Source of the DNA: Symbiodinium kawagutii
Lineage: Eukaryota > Sar > Dinophyceae > Suessiales > Symbiodiniaceae
Reading direction: 5' to 3'
DNA: 64,000 nucleotides
NCBI GenBank assembly: GCA_009767595.1
Contig: VSDK01013356.1
Location: 27,574-91,573 of the forward strand
Shown here: one piece after another, positions 28,803-43,800 of the stretch
How positions within the stretch are numbered: the first letter of the stretch is position 1
Layout: every line of letters begins with the position of its first letter
Notes under the pieces: model-generated
What the model was told of the DNA's origin: nothing
The model's database searches: none
What the model saw: only the letters and a program-made list of their open reading frames with translations
Program-made: the position numbers and the translations under genes

Positions 28803-31800
28803 TTGATGATGAAGGCGACGGCGACGGCAACGACAACGGTGACGACGACGACGATTGATTATGGCTAATTATGCTTGACATTGATTAGTATTGATTAATA
28901 ACGGGTGATAGCGAACACTTGTTGATATTGAATGGGGTTGATGGAGATGCAAAATCTGACACAGTTCCGATGTAGTTTATCGAGTATCTCGATTCTAGGA
29001 TGGATCAACTGCATCATAACATATCATGATGAGGAATATTTACGCAACCGCACCGAAACTACACCTACTAAAGGCCATTTCTCTCAATCCGTTGTCTTTT
29101 GACCGTCATTTTTTCTCAACGGCAGGTTCACCTCGTCTCTTTACCATAGCTGAGTACCCCTGGTTCCCCATCATAAACCATTGTTTTCCCTATGATGTGG
29201 TGGGTGACTACAAGCCATTATTGATGGTCAATATTGACCCATAGCCAAGTGACCCAAGTGACCCAACGATTGAAATCGCCTCGCGCACGTCTGCGTATCA
29301 TCATGTGACGTTGAGATGCCCACAGGAAGAGCTGCTGAGACGAGCCAAGGAGAAAAAGATCTCTGCCTCAGAGGAGCGACCTATGACAACGAAAGGATCT
29401 TCAAAGGTGAAGGGAGATTTACCATGCGAAGATTTCGCTCGATTTCCTTGGAAGTCTCACTTTATGTCTCCAGAGTCCTGTCAGCTTTGATTGTATCGAA
29501 ATCAAATTGTCACAGGAACACCTATGACTGTCTCTTTGCACCGGCATATCATACACATTTGTGGGTGTACCCGGACATTTGTTTGCAAAGAAAGCATTAG
29601 ATAGTGCTGTTACCTCACTCACCTTACTCATCCTTGCGTTATATAATATACATGCCTTGCGTTGCATTCCATTGCCTCATGTCATACTACATCACATTAC
29701 ATGCTGCATGTACACACATATACAAGACATTTTCACATTACCTGCTGCATGTACATACATACATATAAAACATTTCGTTTGGGTATTCTGTATGGATTGA
29801 ATTGTATGAGTATATGTCGAAACCAACCGTTGCCAGAAATAGACAGGTATGCTTCACGCGGAATTGCCAGAATTTTTGCTTGGATACGCATGACGATGGC
29901 CCAAAGTCTATTCGGGCCGCCATAACATTATGCATTACTGCTCGTAGAGTATAGACGCCTCAATGTTGTCCCGACTATGTATGTCTATATATGTGTACAT
30001 GCTATATGTGTACGTAATACATATAGAAATTATACCCGCACACACACACACATACATAAATATTGATACACAGGAAATATGGCACACCATACATAATATT
30101 TGATTGATGTATTAGGGATAATGTTTGATCTATTGCATATAGACATGCATCATTTAGACATAGTTTGTATATAAACATGTATCTATAAAGAGTGTATATA
30201 TATATATACACATATATATATATAAATGTTTATACACATGTATATCTATACACATGTATATCCAAAGATGCACATATACATGCACACTCCTATACACATC
30301 TCAGAGGTGTTGTAGGAACTGTGACCTGTGCAGCGCAGGAACTGAGCAAAGAGCTGCAGGAGATCACATTGGACGTGTTGTCTAAGCGCTGTAAAGCCTT
30401 GGAGGCGACCTGGCACTGGACCTGGGACCGGACCTGGGACCGTTGCAATACCGTTGCAGCAACCTATGCGACCCCTACCTACGCGTACATGCACATGCAT
30501 TTAGATATGTATATATTTAATTTACATATATATGTATATATACATATACATAGAGGGAGAGAGACATACATACACACCTGTTTATGCATGTGTATGTGCA
30601 ACTGTGCACACGTATTTATGTAAGAGTATATGCATATACGTGTATGACATGCAATTCACAGGTCTACAGAAGAGGTGCATATGAGCAACAAAGGATTCGT
30701 GGCACACGCCCAGCCACATGAGCTTGTCGGAAATGATGCCTTTTGATGATCATTCCCCACATATTTGGAGGGTCAAGTGAAAGACGAGTTTCTTGAGGGG
30801 TTTGATGAGCCATTGATGAGCCATTGTCAACCACCACTCTGAACTACCCCTATTGGCTTTTGTAATCAATGAACGTTCACTGGTACTTGTCAGTGGCCCC
30901 ACACAAGCGTACAACGAAGGCACAGCATCCAACCGTTGGACCGAAGGCACAAACTCAGCAGTTGACCGAAAGCAACGAGCAGATGGCGCCTCAAGCGAAA
31001 GACGCTGGAAAGTCTGAGAGGTTCCTTGACTCACATTTGTTTACCTCGGTTCACCTTGGTTCATGGGCAGGGTGGTTGTCAATGGGGTTTGCCATCATGG
31101 GGATGGTTGAGTTGCGCTCTTATTATATACTGGTTGATGGTGGTTGTCAATCCCTTAATAAACCTTTTGTTGTTCGAGGGTACATCATGATTGGTTGCTG
31201 ATATTAAGACCCATGCTGCTCTAGAACATTCACCGATGCAGATGAGTATCGTCCTAGCTGGGACATGCGCGAGGAAGATTAATATTTCACTGGTCAAGGT
31301 CACTGAAGATAAACAAATATGTCGCAAGCAAGGTCATCCTATTCAGTCCTTTTTTGACCAGATAGGATCCCTTGCTGTTCAAGGTCACTGAAGAAGCTGC
31401 AATCAAAACTGGAAGAATCTGATTCGCGCAAGCGGTCGCTGGAGCAGGCAAGGGGCGACCTCATTCATGAGACGCGGCCATGGGAAGCACTTGGCTGCTA
31501 GGCCAAGCATCATTTTTATCATGGAGGGAATTTGCATCCGCCAACTGGCAAGCTTCAAAACATCAAGTCGTGTCTCCAATCCATGGGTTCACAATCATGA
31601 GCCAAGAGTCATCAGTTCACCATCATGAAGTCATCATCATCATCAGCCATATTGGATACATAGATACGAACCAACAACATCCATCAACAATGTCATTCAT
31701 TAGCACTACCATTTACATCCATTTACCATATCATCTACCGTATCACTCACCATATCTTCAACTATATCATAAAACCATATAACACCATATTATTCACCAT

Positions 31801-34800
31801 CTCATTCACCATCTCATTAGCCATCATAGGCCATCTCACTCACCATATCATTGACCATATCATTAAGCCATCATTCAGCAGTTGATGACTTCTCTACACT
31901 CGGATGACTCGACTTCGCCAGGAGCTGGGCATCGCCAACAGCACCGCGGCCAAGGAGAGCGGTGCCCTTGACGCGTCCTTCGCGGCCAAAGAGGTCGCGC
32001 AAGGTCGAGCGCAGGAGCGGCTGCATGGCGACTGCATGGCAACATCAACGTAGTCAAGCTAAGCAACTCAGATCAAGTTGAACAATTTAGTGTAACAACT
32101 ACTTTACCATCTTGATCAACTATATGCTTAGAGTTAGTGAGTCAACTTAGTTCGCTTCAAGTTGACAAAAGTGGACAGTTGTTGATTGTTGTCAGAGCTT
32201 GCTACTGAGATCAATACCTGCGAGTTCATGCGCTTTCATAAGAGGAACTTGACGACTTCACAGTTCAAGCTTGGATTAGTTGGGGGTTGAGCTGCGTATC
32301 CATGAGATATGAAGGGCAGTGAGGCATGATGAGAACTAACCCAGGTGTTGGTCAAACACATCCGGTTCAAACTCAGCTTTTTGAAAACATCCAGCAATTC
32401 TCAGACAAGAATTCAGCACCTCACTTTTTCGATCTCCTTGGAGAGGTTGCAATCATCAGGAGCTCCAGCAACGTGTGCGAGAGTTGGAAAAACAGCTGAA
32501 GAATCCCCAAGAGGGCAAGGCACATCAGGCAGCTCTGGAGAACAAGCGGCATGACGAAGCAATCGTGACTCAGATGCGCTGGAAGCGCCGGACAGCATCC
32601 TTTCGAGTGGGCGAACCACCGTCATTTTTGTTTCCACACACACAGATTATCCATACAGCGTCGAATTCTGCAAGGATGTGTAACAGATTTCAAGCAGAAT
32701 TCCTGTTTTTGCTGTCGGAATATGTAGGGCCAAAGCTCCAAACATGATTTCAACCGAGGCCAAAGGGGAACAGGAAAAGCTGCAGCTGAGTCAGCGACTG
32801 GAGGCTCCCAAAGTCACACATGTATTTCATTGGCTTTGTGTAAATCGTTTGACAGGTGTTGGCTCAGGATTAGTCTTGGGCCTTGTGAAACCTCGACAGG
32901 TGGCACCCAACGAGATATTTCTTCTAATGACTCATCACATTCATTTTTGATATGGAGACCCCGACAATATCGAGAGTCGCAAGCAGATTACCTACCGCTC
33001 TGCGGGAGCTTGGAGCTTCGTGAGGCATTGGAGCAGGAGCAGAAGCGCATTTTGGACACAGAAAAGAAGCTCTTGGACAAGCTCTCGAAAAGTCAAAAGG
33101 TGCCATGGCTCTCCCCATGGCGAGCTTTTGGGTGATATGGATTCACTGGCGAGGCCCCATGCTGTAGTTTGTGGCTGGTTGAAACTATGCGGCGCCCCAT
33201 GTTTGAAATCATTAGAGTCTCACAAACAAAAACTGTCATTTCGATTCACTTTCTACTTCTTTAATTTGTAGGGCTTGGGTAGATGGTTCAAGAATACAGA
33301 TCAGGATCAGGATGTCAAGGCCGAAGGTTTCTGGCCAGTATCCCATTGCAATATGTAGCATTTGCTCTCATGGTGTGCCATAGTCTGTCTATTGCTGGCA
33401 GCAGCCCGATGAGGCAGTTGCATGCATTTGCCACCTGTGCAAGCGAGTAGTTGGCCATCATGACAAGGGTTGTTTCGCGACGTTTCACATATTTTCTTGA
33501 TGTTGGGATGTGGTCCTACCATCAGACTACAAGTTCTGTGCAAAGCCACGATTTGATCGATTTGAATCATTACAAAGAGGAGGAATGGGGGATTGGGTGT
33601 CCACATCGTTGGCACCATTTGGTTCTGTTGTACGGTACGCGCCATGGCAGATAGACATTGCTATGCTGACAGTGGAAGTGACCTGAGGCCAACCAGTCCC
33701 TGGATGCCCGTGTGGCGCCTCTGAAAGTGGCCGCCCATGCCATGCGAGAGCAGCAGCAGCGCATGCGCAGCGAGGTCGGCATGCGCAATCCGTGCCTGAC
33801 AACGCCACGAAAGACCTCAAAATCCAAGGATTTTTCATGAAGAAGTTCCGGCTAAACATGGAACTCAAGGGAACCTGCGGGAACATTGGATAATTTTGTT
33901 GTTTTTTCTTCATTAGTTTCAAGAGTTGCTACGGAATTTTCACTGGAAGCCTTGGGAGGTGACTGAGATCGGCAAGACCTTCAACGAGGAAGTCCAGAAG
34001 CTGCTTCAGGCCACTGCAAAGATGGGAGATTCTCGGCATGATCTTTTTCGAAAAGCAACAGCTGATGCAGCTGACTGGGTATCCCAACGGCAAGGGGTCA
34101 GTTGGCATCTCTGCGAAGTGGAGCCAAGTGGGGGACCAACCGCCTGACAAATCAGACAGGGAGCCAACAGCACAGGTTGGCAATGCTTATATACCCATAG
34201 CCAGGCAGGGGTTGCCTGGTCCGCCAACGGTTTCGATTTGCCCGGATCAAAATTTGAAGACCCTAGTGGTGATATTTCCAGGTTCAATAGCCACGGTTGT
34301 TTCCCTTCTGGTATGTTGGCAGTAAGTAAATGTTTTGTGCAGCTGAATTTCTTGCACCTTTGTCCCCACCCTGATCTTGGATGGTTCAGGAAGTTCATAT
34401 GGATTCACAAGCCTGTAACTTCAACGTACAAAGCTTACCACCCATCACCAAACATCTGAAACTAAACTCGATGCATAAACGGTAATAGCAAAACAGCGCA
34501 ATGGTGCGAACAGAATTGCGGTTGAAACCATGGCTGAGGATCGGACGAAAGCGCTGGAGCAGAAGTACAAGTTGGCTATGGAGGACTGGAAAGAGTGGAG
34601 GCAATGAGTCACAAATGATGCGTCGCGCTTCGGATTTTTTGAGTTCCAAACAGTTCTTCACCTCACTGCGAATTCTCAAGTGTAGATTTGGGCGTGGACA
34701 CATCTGCATTGTGGAAGAAGGTACCCTTGATGTTTTAAAATTCCAGGGAATTTGATTGTCCACGGCCGGAGTGACGCCAGGACAGGAAAAAGCTTCATAA

Positions 34801-37800
34801 CCTGGTCCTTGACCTCAAGGTCCTTTCTTGGGGTCATGATAGATCTGGATGATATGACCCTAACAAGAGTCCTGCTACCTGAAGATCCTGAAGGTTATCA
34901 ACCGTGCATATTACCAATTGATTGGAACAAGCCATACTTGTGGGTGGGACCCCGCCCACCAATTTCGTTAGTCTTCACAACGGAGACATGCAGCTGAGAT
35001 GTGTTTCTAGGATCTAAGCCAATTCCAGGCCATTTGAAACTCTAAGTTTCTCAGACAAGAGACGGCTTGTTTTGAGAATTTTTGCTCTTGCTGAAAAATG
35101 AAGCTTTGTGTCTCCTGCTACTTTCTTATTTTGCATTTCTTAACATTTATCCGCTTCTCTCTCTCTCTCTCTCTCTGCAAGTTTCCGGTGCATCCTAACG
35201 CGTCAGGGCAACATCCGTGTCTTCGTGCGGGTCCGGCCTATCAACAGCAAGGAGAAGCCGCATGAACCTGAAGGCTCCAGGGTGGTTCCATGGTTCCATG
35301 ACTTGCCTGGGACTCATCCCACAAATGCACAAACGCGTCGTGATCATCAAAATGATGAAAGACGACGGAAGCCGCAGTAGGGTGTGCCCGCCCGGAATCC
35401 AATGTGGACTTGCCTGTTCTGGTCAATCACTCATAACAACAGGATGACCTTACACATGCTGACATCATTCTTTGGGTGTTTGTATCGCACTCTTTGGCCT
35501 TGTAATCTCATGTGGGTGTTCGACAGCTGCAAAGCTTCGGGAGCAGGTCCTATCAGCTTCTGACTTACCAGCTTGTTGCTATGTTTGATGGTGGTTTGAT
35601 GGTGGTTTGATGGTGGTTTGATGGTTGAGCAAGAGATGGCATTTGAATAGTTGAATTTCAAGGTTGACATTGGTCAAACATCTGAATCAACAGCTCTGAT
35701 TTTCAGTGATGGAAGATCCAAGCCCAGACCGGTGGTGTCCTCTTTGGGGTGTTGGTTCTTCTACGTGGCCCTCCCCCAGCCACAAGATGAAGCTCCCAAC
35801 GTTGACAGGTGAGCCGACCATCAACTTCAAAGATGACATCAACATAGGCGGGGCACTGGATCTGATGTGTTTGGTCAGTACAAAAGATCCAATGGGATAA
35901 TCTGGGATTGGTGAATTTTGGTGATCCCCGGGACGATAAGCTCGATCCTTGTCCGATCGCCGGGATACAGGTCTTTGACCCATGGCCAGGGGATGGTGAT
36001 TGACACATCATTGGAAGACTTTGACCAAACCGGGGGAAATTCAGGAACGAAGCCTCGCCGTTGCACACCAACTAGTTTGATCGCAAAAGATGGCAAACCT
36101 ACTCTTTGCCGGGGTTGGTCGTGGAGGATGTTCTTACTTATGGATTGAGATGGACCAGACGGTCCTATCCCTCTTGGATTCGACTGCAGCTTATGAAGTT
36201 TCCTTGACAAGCAGCCTGAACTAGGAACATTCTTAATTCTTAACGGGGAAAGTGGAGCAGGCTGCTGCTTTCTGTGACATTTCCACCTTGCTTGCATGAA
36301 TGGGATGAACATACTGCCTTCGTGGAAATGACTGCAGTCTTCCGCATCCTGCGGGAGGCTCCACTTGTAAGTACTCAGATTGCAGGCACCTTCCGCAGAC
36401 ACCATTTTTGGGATATTTTGGGTGAATCCAGTCACCGCAGTGGCACCACAGTGGCACCGCAGTGGCACCGCAGTGGCGCCGCAGGTGTCTATGATGGTCA
36501 GCACAGTCGGCGGAAATACTTCGAGTTCGATCAAGTCTTCCCACCGACCACAGCTCAGGTGCAAGTCTTTGAGGAAGCCAAACCACTGGCAACGTCCACT
36601 CTGGATGGTCCCTTGGTTCGACATGTCGCTCAGGAGATAGTCCCAGCAAGGGGATTCAGTATAGTTGCATACTGCATACCATCTAACTGTATTAGTAAAT
36701 ACCTACAAGCGTATTGGTATCTTATGGATTCTCTGTACTAAACATTTACACACGACGAAATCTACACATTCATCATACTTGATCACACTTCATAGCGAAC
36801 AATGTGCGCTGTTCATATCGAAGAAAGAGATGGTGCCAGCCAGGGAATTCTGCAGCGGATCAGACGTACCAGCTGGTTTCGTTTCACTGCGACCTTCAGC
36901 TGAACACGGCAAGGACATATGTCATCGTAGGTCTAGATATATAGTGAAATGAACAGATAAATAAATGTATATAATTCGTATACAGTATACACCTAACATG
37001 ATGTGTAAAATGTAAAACATATATCGATAAGTTGAGTTGAAAATCTTCAACTGATGTGTGAACCTTTGATGAACAAAATCGGAGGTGGGAACAAAGAAGA
37101 GCAAAGAGCATAGGGTGTTTTTGCTTCCGGGACGTCCACAACAGCGGTACCATTGGGATTGGACCTGACCATTTTTTCTTGATCACTTCTACGAGCACAA
37201 CAAGGGTCGGAGACTTGCATTTGGATGGTTGTTGTTCCCATGTAACGGTAGATCCACATTGATAATAACAATTTTGCCTGAGTTAGGTCGGGACTTTACC
37301 ATCAAATAGGGCTGCTATGACAAGCTGGACTTCCAAAACCCACATGACCAGGCTACAACGTTTGTATCTTTGCCTATGGCCAGACCGGCTCGGGCAAGAC
37401 GCACACCATGACTGGCACCGGGGAGGATCCCGGTCTCAACACGCGGGTCCTCCGGGAGCTCTTTCGAATCCGCGACGAGCGCAAAAACGAATATGACATT
37501 CAGATCAGTTGCTGGGATTCAATGGGCGGTGGGCATAACAATCAGATCAGCTCCCAAGTGTGAAACTGTGTAACTAGTAGTAACCTAGTAGTAACCTAGT
37601 AGTAACTAGTAGTAACTAGTAGTAACTGGTAGTAACTAGTAGTAACTAGTGGTAACTAGTAGTAACTAGTAGTAACTAGTAGTATCTAGTAGTAGTCAGT
37701 AGTAACTAGTAGTAGTGACTAGTAGTAACTAGTAGTGACTATTAGTAAGTAGTTCTATTTCTAGTTCTATTTCTTTGGTGATTAAGCTAGTGATGTTCAG

Positions 37801-40800
37801 CTGCCACAGGGAAACCTGTGGCAATCTATTTCGTTGGTAGCGGAGGGAACTTCTGGTTTGGAGCCACCGAGGCATTTCCATCACAGAGATTTACAACGAG
37901 GCGATTCGTGATCTCCTCAACCCTGACAGTAAGGACGCAGCAGTGCAGTTGCCAGGATCTCCAGTGCATTCTTTTGACATGACAGGGTTGGTAGGGTTGG
38001 TAGGGTTGGTAGGGTTGGTGGTGTCGGTGTAGCCTGCGATGGTGTGTATACTAAGCAACCATTGTGTCGTGAGATGCAATATGTTCGCCCAGCTGTTCAA
38101 TTTGACCCAAGAGGCATGAAACGGCATTAAACTGAAGAAAGCTGGATGCTTATTTCAACCCATTTTTGTTTGTGTTTGGAGTACAGATCACGCACGTTCT
38201 GGGTTATACTGAGGATTCTTGAAATGCGGGCACCCTAGAAGGAGAATCAGAATTCATTATCTATTGGTTTTTTGATTGATCATAGATTCAATTTTTATCA
38301 CATAGATTATCTATATTGGTTCCTAGGGGATCAATGTGAATATTCATTTTTGCTCCCCTCCGAATTCTGAGCTCCGAGGAGAAATTGGATGTGCGAATCA
38401 ATCAGGATGGCACCTGCGGTGTTCCTGGGCTAAGTGAACGGCCAGTGAACAACGTTGACGACGTGCTGAAATGCATCGGAGTCACCTGGATCTATGGTGG
38501 CTGGGGTGACCATGTGGGCAGCAAGTTGCTTGCGCTTCAACATGGTACTGGCTCCGTTGAAGAACATTGATCAACCCCCAAGACTAGCTGATTAAGCTGG
38601 TTGGGTACCCAATTTTCCATCAACCAGTCATGGATCTTGGAGGACCAGAGCAACATCCAAGGCATGAAATGATGCACTCTGCGTGCTTTATGAGAGATTT
38701 CCAAGAGCATCTACTCGACTTTGTTAAGATACTACATGATACTGTGTAATTATTGTGTGTATAGACTAACACGGATTATACTGGGACCGGACGCATTCAC
38801 CACCATCTTCCTCTCTGTGCTGAGGATGCGAGTAAAAACCGGGCCACTTCCACCACCGACATGAATGAGCAGTCCAGTCGGTCCCACAGCATCGTGACGG
38901 TTCGCACGAAGTGTGTCATGGCATGCCAGCGAGTCCATGGGAACATGTCAGATTTGTGACGGGAATCACATTTGATGGGTTTTTGCTTGGAACCTCTCCC
39001 CTTTATTTTGGTCAATAGGTCTTGAAATATCTTAAATGTTCGATCTTTGAGTGCTGTGCACTCATACACATTGATTGCAGTCACAAGTCATTCAAGGCAA
39101 TTGAAAGGAAGATGGGATAGGTGAAGGGAGATTGCCCCAACCCACCTCGCCATTTGTTTTGTTGTTGGATCTGGACCTGGGTCGCAGTGCTTCAGTTTCC
39201 ATTCCAGGGACTGGGGGGTGGGTCCCAGGCACGCTGAAGGGGAGTGATACCTACATTGGAAAGATTCATCTGATTGACTTGGCCGGATCAGAGTTGCTTG
39301 GCCATCGGTAGCGCAGTCTGTTTTCTAGAAGCTGGGGGAGCTCCAAAAGCCTTGCCTCAGCTAGCTACCGATGTGCGATGTGCTTTTGGACTACTGAAGT
39401 ACCGTACTGAAAGTACCATCTTCGGACCAACAAAGACCTGATGCAGGTCCAGGTGAACCCACAGATGCAGGTCCTGTGGTTGGTCAAAGCCAAGGGTGGT
39501 TGGACGTCCTTCATATCTCAGGGGAACCAAGCTCACCTGTCGGTAAGGTCAATCATTGAACTCACAAATTCTGGTTGAATGTCTTTGATCTCTTATTGCT
39601 CTTTTTCATCTTGCCTTATTCATCTTAGTACTTCTATTATTCATGTCTTCTTCATCTCTTCATCTCTTAGTACTTCTATTATTCATGTCTTCTTCATCTC
39701 TTCATCTCTTATTACTTCTCTTATTTTGATGCCCATTTCTCGCCTTTGATTTACCAAGAGAATTTCACCTCCGGGCGACAGTTCCGAGGAACACCAATAA
39801 GTCTGGCGTCACGGGTCAGGGCATGAAGGAGGCACAAAACATCAACAAGTCGCTGTCAGCTCTGGGAGATGTGATCCAATCCTTGGTGGTGACTTAGCTG
39901 CAAGGAGCTCTGTCGTGCTGAGCAGGAGCTCAACTTCGTTCTACAAATTGGGAGCTCTGTCATGGTCCTATGAAGTCGTCCGAACTGGGACTGGGAAGAC
40001 AATATATCTCCAGATATTGACAACATATCTTGTTGATTTTGGAGGACATAGCACACTACGTCACAAGACATCAATTCTTGGATTGGTCCTGAAAAGTCCA
40101 AGGGCAACTCCTTGAGTCTCCATGTGGGGGGTTACCCCTCAATTCCAATCCCAAGCAACCAACGATTTGGGGTACATCACAACTCCATGTTGCTGCTCTG
40201 TGTTGGCATATCCTCTAGGTCATTGCTTGATTTTCAAGTTTATATTGTAAATTGCGATTAGCAACCATTATTTCCCACCATTATCAGCCACTATGAAACC
40301 ATCATCAGCCATCATTATAAACATGATTAACCGTGAGTAATCCATGGTCAACCATCAATCACCACTCATGTCCCATGTAGCGCGTCTCAGGGCAAGAGCC
40401 AACACACGCCGTACAGAAATTCCAAGCTGACGATGATGCTCAAAGACTCCTTGGGGGGCGACTCAAAGACTCTCATGTGGCTCAGCCGAGGGTTGGAGTG
40501 CAGCCACCACCTGTGGGCCATGACCACGCACGCATCTTGGAATTGGTTGATCACTCACCAATGGTTGATGATGAGGGTTGCTGGTGGTTGCCAAAGATAC
40601 CGAAAACTGGGCAGACCTATCTACAGTATCCATCCATCCATCCATCCATCCATCCATCCATCCATCCATCCATCCATCTGCCTATCAAAATTTGTGTACA
40701 ATATACAACACATCTATCTTAAACTGGTGCTGAACCATCCGTCTACGTGTCTATTTGTCTACCTGCTACCACCTGCATTTTTATCTATCTATCGATAGAG

Positions 40801-43800
40801 CGATCTACATAAGTAGAGGCATATGTGGTTGTCGGGGTTGCGGACGCAATTCTCGAAGCTGTGCTTGTGCTTGAAGTAAATTGGGAAGCTGAAAGACATG
40901 GTGAAACCTCGGCTGCTGAACACCATCAGCTTGTTTGCCTCAGTAAGATGGAAGCACTTGAACGGTTTGTCGCCACGCTTCAATTTCTGCTGAGGATTGT
41001 TTGTGTGTCTCCTGCACAGTTCAACGTCACTGAGACACTTGGTTGATTTAGACAGCTCAAGGGAGTTGAGTGAGAAGTACTTTTGCAGACCGCGCCCTTG
41101 CAATCCGACAGTTTTCTCAAAGATCTCAAAGTTCGGGCTGTTTGCAACTTGGGATCCGGGGAAACAACAAGTCTGTGGTTCACATTGAAAGGGGTGTACT
41201 GTGCTACAACATATGCATTGAATATTGAACATCACAATGTACATCAGTGTGCCATTGTGACCCTTTTCGAGCTGTGGCAAGAGCGCTTGCACCAATCCCT
41301 TCTCACGATTTAACTTGTACATATTTGTACATTTTGAGATGACTTTGACTCGTGTAGTTTTGTGTGCAGAGTCCACAACAACAAAGAAGGGGGTCATGAC
41401 AGCGGAACGCTACAGTACTGTATCCCAACACTTCTCCCAACTTGGCGTACTATCTTGGACAGAACAATTCCGTAAACAAAATGCACGTTATGTAGTTATG
41501 CATACTTTGTCCGTCGGTATATTTGTAGATATTATGACATACATTCTATAAGTACACACAGATAGACAGATGCATGCAAATGAGGTGCACCTGTGTATAT
41601 AAAGTGCAGTATAGAGCAACAGAACAGAATTGACACGTACATGATCTAGATGAGAGTCGCAAACCGCTAGTAAATTTTTGGACGTTCACCAAAGTGCTGG
41701 AATGCAAAAATGTTCCACAGACGATGTAATGTCCAACGGGCACTAGAATAATCTGGTGATGAGATGGGAGAAGTCCACAAGAGGCTCAGGTGAAAGGAGA
41801 TGCAGTCCAGGAAAATCTAGGGCTTTTTCAGCTGGATCCACGAAAGCTGCTCTAAAAGGTGTTGGGATTCTTGGCTTAGCCTCATGCCATCCATACAATA
41901 GGAGGGAAAACCAGCACTTTTGTAGGTGTTGCTCGGTGTTCATCGGTGTTGATCGGTGTTCATCGGTGTTCCTCGGTGTTCCTCGGTGTTCCTCCGTGTT
42001 CCTCGGTGTTCCTCAGTGTTCCTCCGTGTTCCTCGGTGTTGCTCGGTGTTCCTCGGTGTTCCTCGGTGTTCCACCTCCAATCATTCTTCTCTTGGGGTAC
42101 CACAGATGGATGCAGCGGTCGCTGTAGGAGTTTGAGCGCCCTGAACTTTGCCTCTCGCGCCAGAAACGTTGAATTGGGTAAGGCGAGCTGGAGCAAAGGG
42201 AGGGTATACCGTTGAAAAACGGTGGGTCATTCAGGGTCACTGATGGTGGAACGTTGCTTGCTTCTACTCACGCTCACACCCATACTGAAACTTACAGCTT
42301 ATACTCATACATGTACTTTTGCTGATGCTTGTACTTATGCTTATACTTATACTTATATACATGAGTACATATGCTTATACTCAGTACTCATGCTCAGATT
42401 TTGGACTTTTAACTTATGCACGAACTTATACTTCTATTTAGAATTGTTTTCACACTTAAACTTAAACCTCATACTTGTGCTGATACCAGACCTCATACCT
42501 AAACCGATAGCTTCTACTTATACTTCTACCACACCTTATACGTATGCTTGTGCCCATACTTACGCTGATACTCATACTTCTACTTATACTTGTACTCACG
42601 CTGATGCTTGTGACATCTTATGCTTTGACAGAGTCCTTTGGCTCATACTGAAACTTGGCCTGTTCGCTTATGCGTATGCTTATGCTTACAATTATACTTA
42701 TGTTTGTGCTTTGCCTTATATGTATACTTTTGCTCATGCTCATAGTTATGCTTCTACATATGCTTATTCTGATATTTTAAGTTATGATCATTGTCCTTCT
42801 GCTTGTACTGAATTTTATACTGGCATTTCTGCTCACAGGTAAACTTATTCTTGTCGTTACACGGCAATCATGCTTGTTCTACATTTATACTCATGCTTAT
42901 ACTCATACTTGCACTATTCATATATTGTCATTTAATTTGATGACTTCCCTTTGCTATGCGTTGTTCTGGTTGAAGGGATCCTTCCGATTCATGCAGTGGA
43001 ATGGGAAGTTTCTCATGTTCGGCAAGACCAATTCATGCGTCTCCGTTTCTGCCATCTCTTGTAGTGGTAGCTTTTGATCTTTTCTCTTTTCATCTTTGCT
43101 TTGACTCACCAGTTCTTTCACACTTTGCCGGAGCAACATCTTCACTTCTGGGGAGGGTGTTTGCAGCTGCGATGGTGGAATGAAGAAAGGTAAACGCATG
43201 TGGACATCATGTGGACTTGTTCATCTTGCCCTGCAAGCCTTGGCAACCACAAAAAAGCCGTTGGGAAACTACTACAATGCATCGGGAAGCGCAAGCTGAT
43301 TGAGCATGCTGTCGCACATTTCAGGCGAAGCGGAACGTCGCCAGCAACTGAAAGCCATGACTTCTGATTTCCTTTTGTTTTCTGCACGCAAGTCTCACAC
43401 CCTTGAGCGGGAATGCAACTGCTTGGCGTTGGATCAAGCTGGTTTGCTTACCTGCCAAAGCAAGGGACCAATCCATGTTCGATATGCATAGCTTAGCTGC
43501 ACTGCCACCAAGCACAGTGGCCGCATTGCTTCGATGTCTCCGATCAGTTCTCGGGGAAAAAACAGCTGCCTGCAGTCTCAGCATGGTGGACTGTTGAAGA
43601 CACTGTGTGGCCAGATTACAATGATCCAGAGTGGCATTTCAAGGGGTAAGATCGGCTGCATTCGCGAATCACTGGTTCTGTTCCACTTTCTATCTAGCTG
43701 GCTAGCTATCCATCTATCCACCCACCCATTCATCCATCCATTTGTCTATCTCCATATCTGCATATGCGCTCTCATGTATATTCAAACACATGTACACATT

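Noticed and set aside
35875-36624. Minus-strand ORF of 249 residues, the longest in the window
   Set aside because: Crosses kinesin exons 36338 and 36485 and a 12-bp repeat on the other strand; its Cys/His repeat (CGATAVPL) is the minisatellite.
37568-37770. CRISPR-like array
   Set aside because: Head-to-tail 10-bp units with no spacers; a minisatellite in a eukaryotic intron.
40789-41397. Minus-strand ORF of 202 residues
   Set aside because: Antisense to the conserved motor exon at 40995; no motif.
41756-42127. ORF with SSVFLGVP repeats
   Set aside because: Product of the 10-bp minisatellite; all frames stay open.
42222-42842. Plus-strand ORF of 206 residues rich in Tyr and Thr
   Set aside because: Low-complexity cttata tract.
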